DNA of 64,000 bases from Arthrobacter sp. zg-Y1171 (GTDB lineage: Bacteria > Actinomycetota > Actinomycetes > Actinomycetales > Micrococcaceae): assembly GCF_025244845.1 (NCBI RefSeq), contig NZ_CP104264.1, positions 310,001-374,000 on the forward strand. The letters are read 5' to 3'. Positions within the stretch are counted from its first letter, which is position 1. Every line of letters begins with the position of its first letter. This document shows positions 46,054 to 54,184 of the stretch, one piece after another. The translations under genes were made by a program, and so were the position numbers. The notes under the pieces were generated by a model. That model saw only the letters and a program-made list of their open reading frames with translations, was not told the origin of the DNA and did not search any database.

Positions 46054-46059
46054 TAGTTT
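46054..46059 (+). promoter_or_regulatory. Leaderless-type -10 hexamer
   Basis: TAGTTT, 6 nt before the ATG at 46066 of upp; no Shine-Dalgarno. Confidence 0.5.
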
Positions 46060-46065
46060 TGAAGC

Positions 46066-46698
46066 ATGCGCGTACTTGTAGTGGATCATCCCCTCGTTGC
46101 CCACAAACTCACCGTTCTCCGCGACAAGGACACCCCGTCACCGATCTTCCGTCAGCTGACGGAAGAACTGGTCACCCTGCTGGCCTATGAAGCCACCCGA
46201 ACCGTCCGCGTGGAGCCGGTTCCGATCGAGACTCCCGTCACCTCCGCCGTCGGCACGGGCCTGGTCAAGCCGACCCCGCTGGTGGTTCCCATCCTGCGTG
46301 CCGGCCTCGGCATGCTCGAAGGCATGACCCGCCTGGTCCCCACGGCCGAGGTCGGATTCCTGGGTATGGCCCGGAATGAAGAAACACTGGAAGCCATCAC
46401 CTACGCCGAGCGTCTTCCGGATGACCTCACCGGCCGCCAGGTCTTCGTCCTGGACCCGATGCTGGCCACCGGCGGAACCCTGCGCGAAGCCATCAAGTTC
46501 ATGTTCCAGCGCGGTGCCGCGGAAGTCATCTGCATCTGCCTGCTGGCCGCCCCAGAAGGCCTCTCGGTGCTCCAGGAGGAACTCCAGGACGCGAACGTCA
46601 CCGTGGTCCTCGCCTCGATCGACGAGCGCCTCGATGAGAACGCCTACATTGTTCCCGGCCTCGGCGACGCCGGCGACCGGCTTTACGGCGTCGTCTAA
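46066..46698 (+). CDS. upp: Uracil phosphoribosyltransferase
   Basis: 210 residues, family length. PRPP-binding loop [12 protein letters not shown] (about 128-139), [10 protein letters not shown] (about 76-85) and the C-terminal uracil-binding [14 protein letters not shown] are intact. It converts uracil and PRPP to UMP in pyrimidine salvage. Leaderless promoter pattern upstream; divergent from tadA. Confidence 0.97.
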   Translation: MRVLVVDHPLVAHKLTVLRDKDTPSPIFRQLTEELVTLLAYEATRTVRVEPVPIETPVTSAVGTGLVKPTPLVVPILRAGLGMLEGMTRLVPTAEVGFLGMARNEETLEAITYAERLPDDLTGRQVFVLDPMLATGGTLREAIKFMFQRGAAEVICICLLAAPEGLSVLQEELQDANVTVVLASIDERLDENAYIVPGLGDAGDRLYGVV

Positions 46699-46762
46699 CC
46701 ACCTCGTCCGAAGGGCCGCCGGCGACGGCGGCTCTTCCGCCAGTGAAAAAGCTCCGGAACCC

Positions 46763-46779
46763 TGTCCACTATGTGGACA
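46763..46779. promoter_or_regulatory. Inverted repeat TGTCCAC-N3-GTGGACA
   Basis: Perfect 7-bp arms around TAT, 65 bp after upp. The 12-mer GTCCACTATGTG inside it recurs at 46970-46981 near the next gene's control region. Confidence 0.45.
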
Positions 46780-46797
46780 ATTGCTTCGATGCTTGAC

Positions 46798-46841
46798 GGC
46801 ACCTGCTTCGTAAGCTTGCTTGCGGAGTAGGTGCCTTTTTT
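46798..46841 (+). terminator. Rho-independent terminator
   Basis: Outer stem GGCACCT/AGGTGCC (46798-46804 with 46829-46835), inner partial stem, followed by TTTTTT. Positioned to end the upp transcript. Confidence 0.8.
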
Positions 46842-46939
46842 CTTAATGCCGTTCGATATGGCCGAACAGTGCCGCGAAGTGGTGCGAAATAGATTTAGGT
46901 CTTATACATATTTATGCATAGCTATTCATTGTGTCTTTT

Positions 46940-46955
46940 TGTGAACTACGTCACA
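46940..46955. promoter_or_regulatory. CRP/GlxR-type binding site
   Basis: TGTGAACTACGTCACA matches TGTGANNTANNTCACA at every defined position. It is about 300 bp upstream of the winged-helix regulator gene. Confidence 0.7.
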
Positions 46956-47002
46956 AAACGACCCATAACGTCCACTATGTGAGACAACGGACCCTTTGTT
47001 AC

Positions 47003-47029
47003 TTGCATGTATCCCTTTGTGACATGCAA
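47003..47029. promoter_or_regulatory. Inverted repeat TTGCATG-N13-CATGCAA
   Basis: Perfect 7-bp arms with centres 20 bp apart, about two helical turns, suiting a dimeric regulator. Confidence 0.45.
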
Positions 47030-47251
47030 TAATCCGGAGTGTGAACACCAACACGGCAGCAGCAGTCACAGGCTTCCCGAGTGGCCTCCGGGCCGCGAAG
47101 GAAACTGGTTGTTGTCGAATGCATACCTCTGGAACCACCCCTATCCCGAGGTAAGACTCAGGCCCAACTATGGGCATAATAGGCGCCGTCTCGACCGGGC
47201 ACACCCCCAGCAATCGAGCCGTGATGACGTCAAGTCACGATGAGGTCCCAC

Positions 47252-48121
47252 ATGTCAGTAGCATCCGGTTACGTCCACATCTCCCTGCGCAACGCGCAGA
47301 ACCGCGCCGGATCAGGTTCCCAGCGCCAGACCGCCGTCGGCGGTTTCCCCGGCTCATACGGCGCGCAGCCGTTTGGGAACCAGTCCTATGGCATCCCGGC
47401 CTCCAGCGGTACCGGAGCCCGTCCGCTCCGTGCAGTTCAGAGCCAGGATGCCAGCCCCATGACCGCCCCCATGCCGGTGGTCACTCCGAACGGTATTCCC
47501 GGGCCGCAGCCGGTCAGCAATGACACGGCTGCCCGTGGATTCGTTATTTATGTAGGCCTCGATGAAGAAACCGCTGCGGCCAACGGCACGTCACTGAGCA
47601 AGCTGGCGCAGGAAATCAGGGCCTACGTGCAGACCCTGGTGCCCGGCGCCCAAAGCCATGCGGCCGTGGCGCTTGCCCCTGCCGGAGCCGTCGGCTCGGA
47701 CATCGACGTCGTCCGGCAGGCGCTCGGGGACCCCACGGTCCGGCGGCAGCCGGCCCCGCAGCAGGTCCCGGCACCCCCGGTTCCGGCAGCTATCCGGCCC
47801 TCCGGAGTCCTGATTGACCTGTCCCGCCGCGAGGTGCACCTCGACGGGGACACGCTGAACCTGACCTTCAAGGAATTCGAGCTCCTGAACTACCTGGTGG
47901 AGAACGCCAGCAGGACCGTCGGGCGTGAAGAGCTTTTGGCCGGCCTGTGGCGCAACGCCGAAGAGGTGCCGAACGAACGCACCATCGACGTCCACATCCG
48001 GCGGCTGCGGTCCAAGCTGGGCCGGCTGGCCAACACCGTCCGCACGGTCCGCGGGCAGGGGTACCGCTTCTACGAGCACCCCGAGGTTGTTGTCTGGGCC
48101 GCGCCGGAATACAGCATCTAG
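47252..48121 (+). CDS. Winged-helix (OmpR/PhoB-type) regulator, no receiver domain
   Basis: 289 residues. The C-terminal 100 residues form an OmpR-type winged helix: LTFKEFELLNYLVENASRTVGREELLAGLWR, then ERTIDVHIRRLRSKLG and VRGQGYRF. The N-terminal 90 residues are Gly/Ser/Gln/Pro-rich and disordered; a small alpha/beta segment (FVIYVGLDEETAAANG...) follows. There is no phosphoacceptor receiver domain, so it is not a standard response regulator. ATG 47252 has GAGGT 6 nt upstream. The long, site-rich leader implies complex control. Confidence 0.85.
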   Translation: MSVASGYVHISLRNAQNRAGSGSQRQTAVGGFPGSYGAQPFGNQSYGIPASSGTGARPLRAVQSQDASPMTAPMPVVTPNGIPGPQPVSNDTAARGFVIYVGLDEETAAANGTSLSKLAQEIRAYVQTLVPGAQSHAAVALAPAGAVGSDIDVVRQALGDPTVRRQPAPQQVPAPPVPAAIRPSGVLIDLSRREVHLDGDTLNLTFKEFELLNYLVENASRTVGREELLAGLWRNAEEVPNERTIDVHIRRLRSKLGRLANTVRTVRGQGYRFYEHPEVVVWAAPEYSI

Positions 48122-48147
48122 CTGCCAGCCGCGGTCCTTAGGGCCGC

Positions 48148-48181
48148 AGCCGCGGACGGAGCGGGGGCTCCGTCCGCGGCT
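48148..48181 (+). terminator. Strong hairpin terminator
   Basis: Perfect 15-bp stem (48148-48162 with 48167-48181) and GGGG loop after the regulator gene. No T-tract; the last stem base is the first base of the next gene's -10 hexamer. Confidence 0.65.
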
Positions 48182-48186
48182 AAGCT
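48181..48186 (+). promoter_or_regulatory. Leaderless-type -10 hexamer
   Basis: TAAGCT, 6 nt before the ATG at 48193; it abuts the terminator hairpin. Confidence 0.45.
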
Positions 48187-48192
48187 TGGCTA

Positions 48193-48717
48193 ATGACCGG
48201 CCACCACCTCAAGAAACTCCAGCTCCTGCGCCATGCCAAGGCGGACTGGCCCCGCGACGTCGCAGACCACGAGCGCCCGCTCTCCGGGCGCGGACACCGG
48301 GACGCGCCGCTGGCCGGGCAGTGGATGCGCGAGCACGGCAGCATTCCCGACTTCATCCTCTGCTCGTCGGCCCTGCGCGCGCGGCAGACCTGCACCTGGG
48401 TCTGCAAGGAACTCGGGGATAAGGCACCGACCGCGAAGCTTGAAGACGGTCTCTACGCGGCGACGCCGGAGCGGATCCTCAGCCTCATCAACCACGTTCC
48501 GGAAACGGTCACCAGCCTGCTGGTAATCGCACACCTCCCCGGCGTCCAGGACCTGGCCATGCGGCTTGCCTCGGCGGACTCGGACGAAGAAGCCGTCATG
48601 GAAATGGCCACCCGCTATCCGACGTCGGGCCTCACCGTCATGGAACACGCGCTGCCGTGGGCCGAGCTGGACGGACGCGACGCGCGCATCACGGACTTCG
48701 TGGTGCGCCGGGCCTAA
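48193..48717 (+). CDS. SixA-like histidine phosphatase
   Basis: 174 residues. Phosphohistidine motif LLRHAKA (His about residue 14) and second His in IAHLPG, with Arg in SSALRARQT, match SixA-type phosphatases of the histidine phosphatase superfamily. It could dephosphorylate histidine-phosphorylated proteins or small phosphoesters. Leaderless promoter pattern upstream. Its stop overlaps the YhgE gene stop by 3 nt. Confidence 0.88.
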   Translation: MTGHHLKKLQLLRHAKADWPRDVADHERPLSGRGHRDAPLAGQWMREHGSIPDFILCSSALRARQTCTWVCKELGDKAPTAKLEDGLYAATPERILSLINHVPETVTSLLVIAHLPGVQDLAMRLASADSDEEAVMEMATRYPTSGLTVMEHALPWAELDGRDARITDFVVRRA

Positions 48718-50780
48718 ATGCTGATTTCCGGCTGCAGCGTCTTCAGGGTCCACAGCCGGTGCCGTCGGGCAGCCAGCAGGGAGAGCAGCAGTCCGACGGC
48801 GGTGTAGGCGAGCAGCCCGACGGCGACGCCGGTGACCTGGGTTAGGTCCCCTCCGTACAGCAGCTGCCGCAGCCCGGTCACGGTGTAGCCCATCGGCAGC
48901 ACGTCGTGGGCCAGATGCAGGGGCGCCGGGATGGTCTGCCACGGGAAAGTACCGCCCGAGGAGACCAGCTGCAGCACCAGCAGCACCAGCACCACGAACT
49001 TGCCGACCGAACCCAGCAGCGCCACGATGCCCTGGATCAACGCCGAGAACGCCATGGAAGCCATCAACAGCAGCCCCCAGGCCTGTACCGGATGGACGGG
49101 GTCCAGTCCCAGCCCGAACCGCACCACTGCGTACAGCAGCGTTGCCTGGACCAGCGAGACACCGAGGAACGGCAGCCAGCCGCCCAGGGCAATCTTCCAG
49201 CCCGGGGCATTGGAGGCCAGCGCCCGGCGGCTGATGGGACGCAGAGCCTGCGCGAGCATGAAGATACCTACCCACATGGCCAACGTCAGGAAATAGGGAG
49301 CCAGTCCCGCACCGTAGCTGCCTGCCTCGGCCTGGTCCACCGTGCTGACGGTCAGCGGATCGGCGATTACCGCGGAGCCGTTGGCCCGTTCCTCATCGTT
49401 CGGGTTGGGGATTTCACCCGCGCCGTCCTTCAGTTGCCGAGCCAGATCGTCCGATCCGTCGCGTAGCTGCCCCAATCCGTCCTGGAGGCTGCCTGCACCG
49501 GCGGCGGCGGCGTCGACTCCCGCCGCCAGCTCCCGGGTGCCGTCCAGGGCCTGTTGCTCTCCGCCCGCGAGCCCGCCGGCCCCCGAGGACAGCTCGGCGG
49601 CGCCGGTGGACAGGTCCGCTGCGCCGGCGGAAAGCCGGGAAGCGCCGTCGTTCGCAGTGCTGATGCCCGAGGCGAGCTGCGGAGCGCTGCCTGCAAGTTG
49701 GTCCGCACCGGCCGAGACTGCTGCAGCCCCGTCGGAGAGCGCCTTCAGTTGCTCCAGCCCGCCGGTTCCGGCGGTGGTTCCGGCAAGCTCCTGCTGCAGG
49801 GCCGCGGCCTGCTCCGGCGTGAGGACGCCCCGCTGCACCAGCCGCGTCACGGCATCGGTGACACCCTGCCGGGCGGTGTCGGCCGAAGCCGTTACGGCGG
49901 CCTCCACGCCGGCCGTCCCGGCCGCCACCTGCCGGGCGCCGTCTGCCAGCTGCTGTGTCTGCTGCGGCAGCTGTGCCGTGGCGGAGGAGAGCTGGCCCAG
50001 GCCCGAGGAAAGCTCGGCCGCACCTGAGGACAACTGATTCGCTCCCGCGGACAGCTCACCGGCGCCCGTCGACAGCTGGTTGGCTCCGGCTACCAGCTGC
50101 TCCTGCCCGGAGACCAATGCCTGCGCTCCGGAGGACAGAGTGCCCAGCCCGGTGACGAGCTCGGCGGCCCCGGAATCCGCGGTCGCTGCACCACCGGCGA
50201 GCTGCCCGGCACCGTCGGCGGCCCGTTCCAGCTGGCCGTGCACTGTGCTGAATCCGGTCAGCAACTGGCTGGCGGTTTCCTCGCCGACTTCCGCCGCCAC
50301 GGTGTCATGGACGGAAGAGGTCAGCTTGTCCACGATGCTGCTGAGCAGGTAGTTGTTCGCTTCATTGGTGGTGACGTGCAGGGTCGCCTTCCGGGCGGTC
50401 GCCGGATCCGACGCCGAGGCCAGGTTCGCGGAAAAGTCCCCGGGAATGGTCAGGGCAAATTCATAGGTGCCGTCCTTCACTCCGCGTTCCGCGGCAGCGG
50501 GACTGTCAACCATCTCCCAGTCGAAGGTCCCGTCCTCCAGCAGGTTTTCGCGGACCGTGGCGCCGACGTCGAGCCGGCCGTCAGCGGTGTCGGCCCCGTC
50601 GTCGTCGACCACCAGGGCGGCCTTGACGCCGTCGAGGTTTCCGTAGGGATCCCAGTTCGCATACAGGTAGACGGCGCCGTAGAGCAGGGGGACCAATGAG
50701 AGGGCGAGGATGGCCAGCTTCGGCAGGGTGCCGCTGGTCATGCGGCGAAGCTCGCTGAGTGCCAGGCGGAAGGCGGTCAT
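48714..50780 (-). CDS. YhgE/Pip-family membrane protein (ABC-2-like)
   Basis: 688 residues. One N-terminal helix (about 22-42), a large extracytoplasmic region, then five to six C-terminal helices (about 515-680) typical of ABC-2 permeases. The middle (about 185-470) is a long series of heptad-like repeats rich in LxxGAxxLxxG (GAGELSAGANQLSSGAAEL), the YhgE/Pip hallmark, probably forming a long coiled stalk. Homologues serve as phage receptors or export-system components. It overlaps the upstream gene by ATGA and probably works with that ATPase-like protein. Confidence 0.9.
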   Translation of the reverse strand: MTAFRLALSELRRMTSGTLPKLAILALSLVPLLYGAVYLYANWDPYGNLDGVKAALVVDDDGADTADGRLDVGATVRENLLEDGTFDWEMVDSPAAAERGVKDGTYEFALTIPGDFSANLASASDPATARKATLHVTTNEANNYLLSSIVDKLTSSVHDTVAAEVGEETASQLLTGFSTVHGQLERAADGAGQLAGGAATADSGAAELVTGLGTLSSGAQALVSGQEQLVAGANQLSTGAGELSAGANQLSSGAAELSSGLGQLSSATAQLPQQTQQLADGARQVAAGTAGVEAAVTASADTARQGVTDAVTRLVQRGVLTPEQAAALQQELAGTTAGTGGLEQLKALSDGAAAVSAGADQLAGSAPQLASGISTANDGASRLSAGAADLSTGAAELSSGAGGLAGGEQQALDGTRELAAGVDAAAAGAGSLQDGLGQLRDGSDDLARQLKDGAGEIPNPNDEERANGSAVIADPLTVSTVDQAEAGSYGAGLAPYFLTLAMWVGIFMLAQALRPISRRALASNAPGWKIALGGWLPFLGVSLVQATLLYAVVRFGLGLDPVHPVQAWGLLLMASMAFSALIQGIVALLGSVGKFVVLVLLVLQLVSSGGTFPWQTIPAPLHLAHDVLPMGYTVTGLRQLLYGGDLTQVTGVAVGLLAYTAVGLLLSLLAARRHRLWTLKTLQPEISI

Positions 50781-51448
50781 GCCGAGACCTCCTCGGCGGC
50801 GGCGGTGCCCGAGGCTGCGTTGGTGTCCGCGGCGGCCCCCGCAGCAGCAGTGGGTCCGGTCCAGTCCGGCGGGATCTGCGCCACCACCGCAACGGCGGTC
50901 ACCAGCCGTATGGGCGAGGACACGCTGCCGGTCAGCACGGGCAGCCAAGCCTCCGGATCGGCGTCGTGGCGGTCGGGAGAGTCAAAGACCAGCAGCTCCA
51001 CGTCGACATCCGCCAGTGCCAGCCGGGTCAGCAGATCCAGCCGGATGTGCGGCTCCAGCTCCTCGACCCACCGGGGACCCAGATCCGAGAGGCCTTCGTC
51101 GGACAGCCAGTCGGCGGCTTTTCCCCGCGGCCGGTTCCGGCGGGGGATCAGCGCCAGGTCTTCGGCAACCAGGTCCCGCACGCGGAAATGGCGTTCGGGT
51201 TCGTTGACCTCCGGCGAATCGATCAGTGCCGCGGAACGGCGCAGATGCTCAAGCCGTGCACTGTGCCCCCATGCGAGGTTGCCGGAGGTGGGGCGCATCC
51301 TGCCCGCAAGCACCAGGGCCAGGGCAGTACGGGTGGACTGGTCATCGCCGGAGACCAGCAGCAGCCCTCCGGTATCCGCCTCAAGGGTTGTCGGAGGAAG
51401 GAGGGCACTGTGGCGCCCCTTCATAAAGAGGGTTTCCGCACTGAGCAT
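50777..51448 (-). CDS. Degenerate ABC ATPase-like protein
   Basis: 223 residues. Arranged like an ABC ATPase but key motifs are lost: the Walker A place reads SGDDQSTRTALALVLAG (no GK[ST]) and the Walker B place reads VELLVFDSPDRHD (Ser instead of catalytic Glu); no LSGGQ signature. The N-terminus (LETLFMKGRHSALLPPTTLE-like strands) and C-terminal Ala/Thr tail are unremarkable. Binding or hydrolysis of ATP is doubtful. It is coupled to YhgE by ATGA, so it is probably a structural partner or a decayed ATPase. Confidence 0.75.
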   Translation of the reverse strand: MLSAETLFMKGRHSALLPPTTLEADTGGLLLVSGDDQSTRTALALVLAGRMRPTSGNLAWGHSARLEHLRRSAALIDSPEVNEPERHFRVRDLVAEDLALIPRRNRPRGKAADWLSDEGLSDLGPRWVEELEPHIRLDLLTRLALADVDVELLVFDSPDRHDADPEAWLPVLTGSVSSPIRLVTAVAVVAQIPPDWTGPTAAAGAAADTNAASGTAAAEEVSA

Positions 51449-51522
51449 GGTCTTCGCCTTGGGTCCTTAGGGTCGCGGTGCGCCTGGCACGCTTCAGAGG
51501 CGCATCTGCCAACCTACGGGAA

Positions 51523-51536
51523 ACTGACTAGTCAGT
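51523..51536. promoter_or_regulatory. 14-bp palindrome, TetR-type operator
   Basis: ACTGACTAGTCAGT, a perfect palindrome 75 bp upstream of the ATPase-like/YhgE operon. GACTAGTC-type sites are common for TetR repressors. No tetR gene is adjacent. Confidence 0.6.
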
Positions 51537-51583
51537 CCAAATAGGGGTGCGGAGAGGTCTGCCACACCGGGACCGGCATGATG

Positions 51584-53017
51584 TCAGAGACCGTACTTTT
51601 CCAACAGCCGGAGCCACACCTCGCTGATGGTGGGGTACGCGGGCACGGCATGCCAGAGGCGGTCCAGCGGCACCTCGCCGGCGACGGCAATCGTTGCCGC
51701 CTGCAGCAGTTCCGAGACGCCCGGTCCCACGAAGGTCACCCCGACCAGCACTCGCCGGTCCTCGTCCACCACCATCTGCGCCCAGCCGCGGTAGTTGTCC
51801 GCATACAGCGAGGAGCCGGCGACGGCGATTTCCAGCGATGTTTCCGAGACGTTGACGCCGTCCGCCCTGGCCTGCTCGAGAGTCCGCCCGACCATCGCCG
51901 CTTCCGGGTCGGTAAACACCACCTGCGGCACGGCGTAATGGTCCGCGGTTGCCGTGTACCGGGTCCAGGCAGCCGGTTCGGCGCTGCCGGGTTCCTGCCT
52001 GGCCCGCGCGGCGATCACGTCGCCGGTTGCCCGCGCCTCGTATTTGCCCTGATGGGTGAGCAGCACCTTCCCCGCGGCGTCCCCCACGGCGTACAGCCAT
52101 CCGCCGTCGACGCCCAGCACCCGGCCGGAATCGTCGGTGTCCAGCGCTTTCGGGGCCAGGCCGATGTCCTCAAGGCCCAGCCCGTCCAGGGCAGGACGGC
52201 GCCCGGTGGAAACCAGCAGCCGATCCCCGCCCACGGTGTCGCCGCCCTCGAGCGATACTTCCACGCCGCCGTCGTCGGACTTCCGCACGGACGCGGGGGA
52301 GGCGGAAGTGCGCACGTTGACGCCGTCGGCCTCGAGTCCTTCCCGCACCAGCGTACGTACCGGGTCGGGGAAGGAGCCCAGGATGTCGTGCCGGGCCAGC
52401 AGTGTTACCTTCGAGCCCAGGCGCGCGTAGGCCTGCGCCAGTTCGACGCCGGACACCCCGCCGCCGATGACGACGAGGCGGCCGGGAATCCCGGTGGCGG
52501 AGGTGGCGTCCCGGGTGCCCCAGTACTCAGTGGTATCCAGGCCCTCGATCGGTGGAACGGACGGGGTGGAGCCGGTGGCGAGGACGACGGCGTGCCGCGC
52601 GGAGATCCGCAGGGTCCGGCCGTCGTTGGCGGCCACTTCCACCTCGCGTTCTCCCGTGAGCCGTGCCCGGCCGCGGACCAGTTCAATGCCGGCGCCTGCG
52701 ACCCACTCGGCCTGGCCTGCATCATCCCAGTTGGAGGTGAACGAGTTCCGGCGCTCCAGGACGGCATCGGCGTCCAGCGTGCCGGTGACCGCCTCACGGG
52801 AACCTGCCAGCGACTGTGCTTCCTTCAGCGCCGTGCCGGGCCGCAGGAGCGCCTTGGAAGGCATGCAGGCCCAGTAGGAGCATTCGCCGCCCACCAGGGC
52901 CGCTTCCACCAGGACGGCGGCCAGCCCGCCGCGGACAATGCGGTCTGCCGCATTCTCTCCCACGGCGCCTGCACCAATCACCACTACGTCGGTCTGCAGA
53001 GTCTCAGTCATGGACAT
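51584..53017 (-). CDS. Pyridine nucleotide-disulfide oxidoreductase
   Basis: 477 residues. FAD motif VVVIGAGAVGENAADRI; redox-active GGECSYWACMPSKALLRP with C46 and C51 (C-x4-C as in dihydrolipoamide dehydrogenase); second nucleotide motif VVIGGGVSGVELA; FAD loop YAVGDAA. At the C-terminus the usual HAHPT-SE reads PAYPTISE, so the catalytic His appears replaced by Tyr. It may thus reduce quinones or other acceptors rather than dihydrolipoamide. ATG 53017 is chosen; ATG 53011 is possible. The GAF-ANTAR gene is 44 nt upstream. Confidence 0.88.
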   Translation of the reverse strand: MSMTETLQTDVVVIGAGAVGENAADRIVRGGLAAVLVEAALVGGECSYWACMPSKALLRPGTALKEAQSLAGSREAVTGTLDADAVLERRNSFTSNWDDAGQAEWVAGAGIELVRGRARLTGEREVEVAANDGRTLRISARHAVVLATGSTPSVPPIEGLDTTEYWGTRDATSATGIPGRLVVIGGGVSGVELAQAYARLGSKVTLLARHDILGSFPDPVRTLVREGLEADGVNVRTSASPASVRKSDDGGVEVSLEGGDTVGGDRLLVSTGRRPALDGLGLEDIGLAPKALDTDDSGRVLGVDGGWLYAVGDAAGKVLLTHQGKYEARATGDVIAARARQEPGSAEPAAWTRYTATADHYAVPQVVFTDPEAAMVGRTLEQARADGVNVSETSLEIAVAGSSLYADNYRGWAQMVVDEDRRVLVGVTFVGPGVSELLQAATIAVAGEVPLDRLWHAVPAYPTISEVWLRLLEKYGL

Positions 53018-53061
53018 GAGCCTTGCACCGCGGCGGGAGCGGGGCAACCGGGTAGCTTGTC

Positions 53062-53793
53062 CTACCCGTCGAAATACGTTTCTGCGGGTCGTCCGTTCAC
53101 CGAGGCCACCACGGATTCGGCGACCTCGCGCAGTTTCATGTTCCGGTGGCTGGAGGCTGCACGCAGGACATCGAAGGCCTGCTGCTGGGAGCAGCGGCTC
53201 TGTCCCATGATGATGCCGATGGCAATATCGATGCTGGTGCGGGAACGCATGGCGGCCACAAGGTCCTCTGCCCTTGCGGTTGTGTCGGTAATGCGGATGG
53301 CCAGCCGTACGGCTGCCGCAGCGTGCCGGGCAAAACTCTCAGCCGCCTGCACCGTGGCGTCGGGAAAGGCGTTTTCGCGGTCTGCGTACAGGTTCAGGGC
53401 GCTGAGGTAGTCGCCGGACAGGGCAATGGGCACGGCGAGGATGGAGCGCAGGCCGCGACGGGAAACCTCGCTGGTGTAGTCGGGCCAGCGCTGCTCGGCG
53501 GCCAGGTCCTTCACAAGGACCGTTGTGCCGCTGCGTGCTGCGGTGAGGCAGGGGCCATCGCCGTAGGAATACTGGATCTCATCCAGGTGCCTGGCCTCCT
53601 CGCTGCTGCTGGCAACGACACGGGGCCGGGATTTGTGCAGGAGCGTCACGGCGCAGGAGACGGGGCCGTCCGGCCCGGAGAATTCGCGGGAGGCCAGGAC
53701 TGCTGACCTGTTGAGGAAATCCTGTACATCCGGGCTCTCCAGCACCAGATCTATGAGTACCGAGGGCAGCTGCGTGGAATTCGGACTGGGCAT
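53062..53793 (-). CDS. GAF-ANTAR RNA-binding antiterminator
   Basis: 243 residues from ATG 53793 (AAGGA 8 nt upstream; a longer frame is unsupported). The GAF sensor (about 30-165: YGDGPCLTA, RSILAVPIAL) is followed by an ANTAR three-helix domain (about 180-235: RTSIDIAIGIIMGQSRCSQQ...AFDVLRAASSHRN). ANTAR proteins bind paired hairpins in nascent RNA and prevent termination. Its RNA target is not visible locally. Ends 44 nt before the oxidoreductase gene. Confidence 0.9.
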   Translation of the reverse strand: MPSPNSTQLPSVLIDLVLESPDVQDFLNRSAVLASREFSGPDGPVSCAVTLLHKSRPRVVASSSEEARHLDEIQYSYGDGPCLTAARSGTTVLVKDLAAEQRWPDYTSEVSRRGLRSILAVPIALSGDYLSALNLYADRENAFPDATVQAAESFARHAAAAVRLAIRITDTTARAEDLVAAMRSRTSIDIAIGIIMGQSRCSQQQAFDVLRAASSHRNMKLREVAESVVASVNGRPAETYFDG

Positions 53794-53912
53794 ACCGGCG
53801 TCCTTAGGGGTCCGACGGCTGCGGGAAAGGCCTTCCGGCGCAGGCTGCCGGCCCGGTTGCTTACCGACCACCCTACGCAGGGCAGGAGCGGGTATCCAGA
53901 GACAACAAAAAA

Positions 53913-53945
53913 CCCGGCCCGATCAGTTGTCCTGATCGGACCGGG
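53913..53945 (-). terminator. Rho-independent terminator of tRNA-Arg
   Basis: Stem CCCGGCCCGATCAG (53913-53926) with 53932-53945, one mismatch, followed on the minus strand by a T6 tract. Directly downstream of the tRNA. Confidence 0.85.
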
Positions 53946-53951
53946 TCCGAG

Positions 53952-54027
53952 TGGTGCGCGCGAAGGGATTCGAACCCCCAACCTTCTGATCCGTAGTCAG
54001 ATGCTCTATCCGTTGAGCTACGCACGC
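53952..54027 (-). tRNA. tRNA-Arg (anticodon ACG)
   Basis: Acceptor GCGTGCG pairs with CGCGCGC (one G-U); discriminator A; encoded CCA. Anticodon stem TCTGA/TCAGA encloses CTACGGA, giving ACG. A34 is the expected substrate for the TadA encoded at 45520-45999. Confidence 0.96.
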
Positions 54028-54156
54028 ATAAGAACTATTGTATCAAAACCGATTCTCATCGGTTTCTTTCAAGTTCTTCCGTGGCTGTTTGGCCGTAGAT
54101 AACTATAGCGGGCTTTTGAGGGCAACACCAATCGAGAAGCATGTCGTCTATGTCAC

Positions 54157-54168
54157 TAGACCGGTCTA
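54157..54168. promoter_or_regulatory. Palindrome TAGACCGGTCTA
   Basis: Perfect 12-bp palindrome directly abutting the CRP-like site; a second operator for pckG is likely. Confidence 0.5.
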
Positions 54169-54184
54169 CGTGACCTTGGTCACA
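54169..54184. promoter_or_regulatory. CRP/GlxR-like site upstream of pckG
   Basis: CGTGACCTTGGTCACA fits TGTGA-N6-TCACA except the first base; arms GTGACC/GGTCAC are perfect. About 146 bp before the pckG start. Confidence 0.55.

Larger units (their letters stand above)
46842..47251 (+). promoter_or_regulatory. Long AT-rich leader upstream of regulator gene
   Basis: 410 bp without a supported gene before the winged-helix regulator. It carries a CRP/GlxR-like site (46940-46955), a copy of GTCCACTATGTG (46970-46981), an inverted repeat (47003-47029) and a TGACGTCA palindrome (47224-47231). The stretch 46900-46935 is strikingly AT-rich for this genome, probably the promoter area. Confidence 0.6.

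Noticed and set aside
47007..47243. Small ORF with a Cys pair in the regulator's leader
   Set aside because: No ribosome site, AT-rich control region, palindromic sites overlap it, and composition is not coding-like.
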